In this document: positions 6,928 to 10,267 of the stretch, piece after piece
How the letters are laid out: each line of letters starts with the position of its first letter
Position numbering within the stretch: the first letter of the stretch is position 1
Source of the DNA: CAYRIF01 sp964424205
Lineage (GTDB): Bacteria; Bacteroidota; Bacteroidia; Cytophagales; Cyclobacteriaceae
DNA: 10,267 nt
Assembly: GCA_964424205.1 (NCBI GenBank)
Contig: CAYRIF010000127.1
Coordinates: 1-10,267, forward strand
Direction of reading: 5' to 3'
Made by a program: the position numbers and the translations under genes
Notes under the pieces: model-generated
Database searches by the model: none
What the model saw: only the letters and a program-made list of their open reading frames with translations
Told to the model about the DNA's origin: nothing

Positions 6928-7824
6928 CTATGCAGTTTTAGCTAAGACTGAAAGTTCTCTATTTAGATGATGCTGCGCTATGATATAGTTTTTATGTTCT
7001 TGCTGTGCAAACCTGAAAATATCTGTTTTTTGTTCAAAAAAGTAAGATAGCATTTCAGGTGTCCAAATGTATACCGGGCGCTCAATTTTTGGAAGCTGTA
7101 TAAATGCACTATTGCTATGAAAGAAAAAATGATGAAGATTCTTTTTATCGGGCTTGTTCTTATATGCCTTTTTTGATTTGTCAAAGCAAGTTTGTAGGTC
7201 TAGTCTCAAAGGGATAGCAGGATGGTTTTTTACACCTGTATAGTGTTTAAGCTTCCCGATTTTTTCAAACAAAAACATATTTTCATATACCCATACATGT
7301 TTGGGATTTACAATTATCACCAAATCATCAATTTTCAGATGCTTCATAGCATAGGTAAACATGATTTTGGTGATTGAAGTTGGTAGAATTTGATTGCTTT
7401 TTCTATAAGCTGGATGTGATGCAAGTGCACCAACTTCCATAAATTTTCTTCCTTGGCTCCTTAACTTATTCAGTTCATCATTATATAATTCGTCCATCGG
7501 AAGTTTCATAATAGAATCTTCAAATAGCGTCATTGTTGCAATCACTTTGTCTCCTGCTTTTGCTATAAAAGTAGTGGTATTTGGTAGCGCATTGATTAAT
7601 TTTATGCGCATTTTGGAAGGGGAGTTATCTGTATAGCCCTCTTCTAGGTAGACTTCGTGCACCAGCTTATACGCCTGTTCCAACTCCTCTTTGGTTTCCG
7701 CAATTTTAAGGACGATATCACCCATCTTGGATTCATCAAGATGGAGGCCATTTCTAATAATTGGTCCTTGCACGGACTTAGGCATTTTTTTGATGATAGA
7801 AAATATAGTTTTTTTAATATTCAT
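6928..7824 (-). CDS. FeeM-type N-acyl amino acid synthase (copy A)
   Basis: This 298-residue protein has a GNAT fold of the FeeM type, related to acyl-homoserine lactone synthases. Such enzymes take a fatty acyl group from acyl carrier protein and attach it to the amine of an amino acid. Evidence is the N-terminal AYKLVHEVYLEEGY (51-64, equal to the (Y/F)RLRYxVYxxE region), the central FMEVGALASHPAYRKS (128-143) with the core strand and acceptor loop, NPKHVWVYENMFLFEKIG (173-190) and the family end PAIPLRLDL (202-210). About 88 residues follow, with a WTPEMLSYFF segment that I do not recognise as a separate domain. The start ATG is shared with copy B, whose stop lies 43 bases upstream. The DNA is identical to copy B for 856 bases (6950-7805) but differs at both ends: TIFS against NVFS, and SVLAKTA against STLDKTA. 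Confidence 0.88.
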   Translation of the reverse strand: MNIKKTIFSIIKKMPKSVQGPIIRNGLHLDESKMGDIVLKIAETKEELEQAYKLVHEVYLEEGYTDNSPSKMRIKLINALPNTTTFIAKAGDKVIATMTLFEDSIMKLPMDELYNDELNKLRSQGRKFMEVGALASHPAYRKSNQILPTSITKIMFTYAMKHLKIDDLVIIVNPKHVWVYENMFLFEKIGKLKHYTGVKNHPAIPLRLDLQTCFDKSKKAYKNKPDKKNLHHFFFHSNSAFIQLPKIERPVYIWTPEMLSYFFEQKTDIFRFAQQEHKNYIIAQHHLNRELSVLAKTA

Positions 7825-8745
7825 AATTAGTGGTGGTTTAGTTAATAAATTTGATTGTGTAAAAAAGTTATGCAGTTTTGTCTAGAGTGGAAAGTTCTCT
7901 ATTTAGATGATGCTGCGCTATGATATAGTTTTTATGTTCTTGCTGTGCAAACCTGAAAATATCTGTTTTTTGTTCAAAAAAGTAAGATAGCATTTCAGGT
8001 GTCCAAATGTATACCGGGCGCTCAATTTTTGGAAGCTGTATAAATGCACTATTGCTATGAAAGAAAAAATGATGAAGATTCTTTTTATCGGGCTTGTTCT
8101 TATATGCCTTTTTTGATTTGTCAAAGCAAGTTTGTAGGTCTAGTCTCAAAGGGATAGCAGGATGGTTTTTTACACCTGTATAGTGTTTAAGCTTCCCGAT
8201 TTTTTCAAACAAAAACATATTTTCATATACCCATACATGTTTGGGATTTACAATTATCACCAAATCATCAATTTTCAGATGCTTCATAGCATAGGTAAAC
8301 ATGATTTTGGTGATTGAAGTTGGTAGAATTTGATTGCTTTTTCTATAAGCTGGATGTGATGCAAGTGCACCAACTTCCATAAATTTTCTTCCTTGGCTCC
8401 TTAACTTATTCAGTTCATCATTATATAATTCGTCCATCGGAAGTTTCATAATAGAATCTTCAAATAGCGTCATTGTTGCAATCACTTTGTCTCCTGCTTT
8501 TGCTATAAAAGTAGTGGTATTTGGTAGCGCATTGATTAATTTTATGCGCATTTTGGAAGGGGAGTTATCTGTATAGCCCTCTTCTAGGTAGACTTCGTGC
8601 ACCAGCTTATACGCCTGTTCCAACTCCTCTTTGGTTTCCGCAATTTTAAGGACGATATCACCCATCTTGGATTCATCAAGATGGAGGCCATTTCTAATAA
8701 TTGGTCCTTGCACGGACTTAGGCATTTTTTTGATGATAGAAAATA
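6950..8745 (-). repeat. Direct repeat of 856 identical bases within the FeeM pair
   Basis: Bases 6950-7805 and 7890-8745 are identical on line-by-line reading, with an offset of exactly 940. Just outside, similarity falls abruptly: seven of the ten bases 6940-6949 differ from 7880-7889, and on the other side 7806 and 7808 differ from 8746 and 8748. Both genes are complete. Confidence 0.93.
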
Positions 8746-8764
8746 CATTTTTTTTAATATTCAT
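7868..8764 (-). CDS. FeeM-type N-acyl amino acid synthase (copy B, first gene of operon)
   Basis: This tandem partner of copy A has the same 298-residue length and the same GNAT/FeeM landmarks (VHEVYLEEGY, MEVGALASHPAYR, NPKHVWVYE, PAIPLRLDL). Only four residues differ: Asn-Val for Thr-Ile at positions 6-7, and Thr and Asp for Val and Ala at 292 and 294. The catalytic parts are identical, so any difference must lie in dosage or in the termini. It is the first gene after the 454-base non-coding region and so receives the operon promoter. No signal peptide or membrane segment is visible; FeeM enzymes usually work at the inner face of the membrane with acyl carrier protein. No carrier protein gene is present here, so the housekeeping one is probably used. 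The product amino acid and chain length cannot be told from the sequence. Confidence 0.88.
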   Translation of the reverse strand: MNIKKNVFSIIKKMPKSVQGPIIRNGLHLDESKMGDIVLKIAETKEELEQAYKLVHEVYLEEGYTDNSPSKMRIKLINALPNTTTFIAKAGDKVIATMTLFEDSIMKLPMDELYNDELNKLRSQGRKFMEVGALASHPAYRKSNQILPTSITKIMFTYAMKHLKIDDLVIIVNPKHVWVYENMFLFEKIGKLKHYTGVKNHPAIPLRLDLQTCFDKSKKAYKNKPDKKNLHHFFFHSNSAFIQLPKIERPVYIWTPEMLSYFFEQKTDIFRFAQQEHKNYIIAQHHLNRELSTLDKTA

Positions 8765-8801
8765 ATCAGATAAGTAATTTCGATTAAAAAATAATCGTCA
8801 T

Positions 8802-8809
8802 CAAAATAA
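8802..8809 (-). promoter_or_regulatory. Candidate -7 octamer of the FeeM operon
   Basis: The minus strand reads TTATTTTG 37 bases before the ATG of FeeM copy B, the same octamer as before the two other LytTR-family genes at 3093 and 4717. The leader downstream carries the CGATTA/TAATCG hairpin. No convincing -33 box is seen. Confidence 0.4.
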
Positions 8810-9085
8810 CAAGATGAAATTTTTTGATGGCGACATAAGTCCTAAATAGGGATGCAATAATATTGCCAATAGAAAGCCTTGATTGTTTGGTGAGGCAGGG
8901 GATATGTAATAAAACGCAGGTTTTGTGATTGTATAATTTTCATGTCTCTTGTTTTTTGGATGTGGAGGCTTTTTTGTCAATGTTAACAAAAAACCTTGCT
9001 TGTCAGGTTGCCATATCTTTTGTATTATTTTTGGTGTACTGGCTGGTCTAGCTGAATGGCTAACTTTCCTAGTGGTGGAAGAATT

Positions 9086-9127
9086 TCCCATCATGGGAGA
9101 ATATTACTCATCACATCATGAGAGAAT
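9086..9127. repeat. Pair of 17-bp direct repeats, 25-bp period
   Basis: TCCCATCATGGGAGAAT (9086-9102) and TCACATCATGAGAGAAT (9111-9127) match at 15 of 17 bases with an 8-base spacer. Each also contains an inverted repeat (TCCCAT-C-ATGGGA; CTCAT-n6-ATGAG at 9107-9122). LytTR proteins bind paired direct repeats spaced about two helical turns apart, and this pair lies between a LytTR gene and the operon it may control. Binding is inference; the repeats themselves are plain. Confidence 0.55.
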
Positions 9128-9152
9128 CGGTAGATATTAGTCAATAAGACTT

Positions 9153-9182
9153 GGTGAAATGAGTGAATTTGAGGGTGAATGG
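9153..9182. repeat. GGTGA motifs upstream of the FeeM operon
   Basis: GGTGAAAT (9153), AGTGAATT (9162) and GGTGAATGG (9174) share direction and spelling with the motifs at 1535-1663 upstream of nitroreductase 2. The outer two are 21 bases apart. A possible common operator, on weak evidence. Confidence 0.3.
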
Positions 9183-9218
9183 TAACCGAAGGGCATGGGT
9201 TATTCTTGTTTTTTACAA

Positions 9219-10097
9219 TTATATTTTATACATAACTGGCAGCTTTTCTAGCTTTTCTAATAGTTCTTTTCGTTTCCCTCTTGAGATGGGAAATGAACTC
9301 TCTATATTTTTAAGAAGAACATCAGATTTGTTTGAGTTGCCAGTTAATTTATCAATCTTGAGTAAATTTACAATGTATGATCGATGGATTCTAAAAAGGT
9401 ATTCAGATTTTAAACTATTTTCAATACTACCTAGTGTAGTTCTAAGTATTTTTTTACTTGTTTTTCCATTGTCATTGTAATAGACCTCGGTGTAATTATC
9501 AGATGATTTAATATATATTAAATTGCTAAGGAGTAATTGAATTTTTTCATTTCCTGTTTCTGAAGCAATTTCAATGAACTCATTTTGAGCCTCTTTTTTG
9601 AAGTACTTAGTATTGTCAATTTCTTTTTCTTTAAGCCTATCTTCGAGTTGCTTTACGTAACCTAGAATTAAAATAAATATAATAGGAAATATTCCAATAC
9701 TCATATTGATGAATAAGGAGTCTAGAAGGGAATTTGGAATCACCAAATACACACCATCAAAAAAGCTGAAGCTTGCATGTGCAATGGTTAGTATGAAAAA
9801 CAAGACAACTATCCACACTATTTCCCTCCAAAGTGTCCTGCTTTTTTCTAAAAAATAGCCATTGAATAATCTGGGTAGTAAAAATAACTGAAATAACAAT
9901 ACCAAAATGTTTAGTGCCCCATGCCCAAGAAAGGAAGAAAGGTTATAATTACCTGACAACTCCATGCCAAACGGCTTATAAATATATTTAAAGCCAATAC
10001 TAAATATTTCGATAAATACGATTAGCATAATTTTCCTAGTAAATGTGCTTTCCCAGACAGGGAAAGGTTTATTTAGCCAAGTAGTTACTTTTTGCAT
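9219..10097 (-). CDS. Membrane-anchored LytTR transcriptional regulator (A)
   Basis: This 292-residue protein has four predicted membrane segments (about residues 21-42, 58-76, 90-112 and 123-147), a charged helical linker (KQLEDRLKEKEIDNTKYFKK, 149-168) longer than that of LytTR B, and a LytTR DNA-binding domain (about 184-282) with IKSSDNYTEVYY, LFRIHRSYIVN and FPISRGKRKE. It begins PFPVWESTFTRKI, which corresponds to PFLMWEYTTIRKI of LytTR B, so the two are paralogues that diverged well before the B gene and its dead copy. With no receiver domain it is probably a one-component, membrane-bound regulator. It reads towards the FeeM operon, separated by 454 bases with candidate operator repeats, and so is the natural candidate to control that operon and itself. 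Signal and direction of control are unknown. Confidence 0.9.
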   Translation of the reverse strand: MQKVTTWLNKPFPVWESTFTRKIMLIVFIEIFSIGFKYIYKPFGMELSGNYNLSSFLGHGALNILVLLFQLFLLPRLFNGYFLEKSRTLWREIVWIVVLFFILTIAHASFSFFDGVYLVIPNSLLDSLFINMSIGIFPIIFILILGYVKQLEDRLKEKEIDNTKYFKKEAQNEFIEIASETGNEKIQLLLSNLIYIKSSDNYTEVYYNDNGKTSKKILRTTLGSIENSLKSEYLFRIHRSYIVNLLKIDKLTGNSNKSDVLLKNIESSFPISRGKRKELLEKLEKLPVMYKI

Positions 10098-10179
10098 TGT
10101 AGTTATTGTGTTTTAAAGAAATAAAGGTAGTGAATGTTTGTGGATTTATTCCTTGATAAAACTTATGAAGAGAATTTTT
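10098..10179. promoter_or_regulatory. Upstream region of LytTR A with weak promoter
   Basis: On the minus strand TACCTTTA (10121-10128) is one base short of TAnnTTTG and stands 23 bases before the ATG. No clear -33 box is visible. The remaining bases show no gene apart from possible trailing remains of the GIY-YIG fragment in a shifted frame. Confidence 0.35.
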
Positions 10180-10266
10180 CTAAGCGCATATTTTTCTTTT
10201 TTCAGGTGGGTTGGTAGTTGCTCCAGTGTAGAATTTCTGAAGCGAAGGGCTAAAAAGAATGTAACA
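10180..10266 (-). pseudogene. GIY-YIG nuclease domain remnant, running off the window
   Basis: The minus-strand frame entering from the right edge reads CYILFSPSLQKFYTG and then ATTNPPEKRKICA before TAG at 10180. The spacing of the YIL and YTG motifs with a Ser-rich loop between them is that of the GIY-YIG core in the small UvrC-like/URI proteins common in Bacteroidota, which run to roughly 80-100 residues. Here the chain stops about 13 residues after YTG, so the Arg helix and the metal-binding Glu are missing and nuclease activity is not expected. In another frame NMRLEKFSS follows, which could be the shifted tail. The upstream end lies beyond the window. The match is short, so this remains tentative. 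Confidence 0.5.
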
Positions 10267-10267
10267 G

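Larger units (their letters stand above)
8765..9218. other. Long non-coding region upstream of the FeeM operon
   Basis: Neither strand offers a convincing gene in these 454 bases. Present are a candidate -7 octamer at 8802-8809, a hairpin CGATTA-AAAAA-TAATCG at 8781-8797 in the presumed leader, a T/A-rich hairpin at 8967-8995 (TTTTTTGT paired with ACAAAAAA, framed by GG and CC, one bulged base), a pair of 17-base direct repeats at 9086-9127 and GGTGA motifs at 9153-9182. The length and content suggest the main control region of the operon and the end of the LytTR A transcript. Confidence 0.6.

Noticed and set aside
6950..8745. Assembly artefact as the explanation of the FeeM repeat
   Set aside because: Both copies are complete and have distinct, homologous termini and distinct flanks, which a simple misassembly of one gene would not create; long reads would settle it.
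4816..8764. Azole-forming peptide (TOMM) cluster, suggested by E1-like plus nitroreductase genes
   Set aside because: There is no YcaO protein and no short precursor peptide, and the nitroreductase is of the Acg branch rather than the SagB type; FeeM enzymes point to lipid-amino acid chemistry.
8801..9094. 97-codon open frame on the minus strand between LytTR A and FeeM copy B
   Set aside because: Its sequence has no recognisable motif, is rich in Pro, Lys and aromatic residues without domain-like pattern, and overlaps the candidate promoter and operator repeats.
8949..9140. 63-codon plus-strand frame with a hydrophobic Cys-rich segment
   Set aside because: It could pass for a small membrane protein, but it has no clear ribosome-binding site or promoter and overlaps the direct repeats and a hairpin; nothing supports expression.

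Overview
The window is AT-rich and looks like an accessory, repair-scarred stretch of a Bacteroidota chromosome, most likely Cytophagales-like (the lineage is an inference). The reasons are the repeated use of 4-TM membrane-anchored LytTR regulators, -7 boxes of the TAnnTTTG type, the absence of clear Shine-Dalgarno sequences, and intergenic palindromes of the CCCGAT/ATCGGG and CCTGCC/GGCAGG kind. Almost every gene lies on the minus strand, so the locus is best read from right to left. I recognised no tRNA, rRNA or CRISPR.

Reading right to left: a remnant of a GIY-YIG nuclease gene at the right edge; an intact LytTR regulator (9219-10097); a 454-bp non-coding stretch with a strong direct repeat; then a compact operon of two almost identical FeeM-type N-acyl amino acid synthases (7868-8764 and 6928-7824), an E1-like/ThiF adenylyltransferase (6040-6906) and an Acg-type flavin nitroreductase (4816-5883). 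Next comes a ruined second LytTR gene (3622-4704) split by a small inverted-repeat element, followed by the C-terminal wreck of a second nitroreductase gene (3148 to about 3530). Then come an intact LytTR regulator (2219-3064), an older copy of the small element (about 1840-2086), a repeat-rich intergenic region, and an intact third nitroreductase (362-1468). At the left edge the only plus-strand gene piece is the C-terminal third of a YheT-type alpha/beta hydrolase, cut off by the end of another copy of the small element.

The main reading is a LytTR-plus-nitroreductase pair present three times: one full version enlarged with FeeM, FeeM and ThiF, one intact minimal version, and one dead version. 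FeeM enzymes join a fatty acyl group to the amine of an amino acid. E1-like enzymes adenylate carboxylates. Acg-like proteins belong to a flavin oxidoreductase superfamily. Together they suggest synthesis of a modified N-acyl amino acid, probably controlled by the membrane-bound LytTR protein next door. The product and the regulatory link are inferences.

Two results rest directly on the sequence. A 248-bp element with inverted ends sits in the LytTR pseudogene with a TTAA duplication, and removing it restores the reading frame. The two FeeM genes share 856 identical bases but differ sharply just inside both ends, which points to recent gene conversion between older paralogues.
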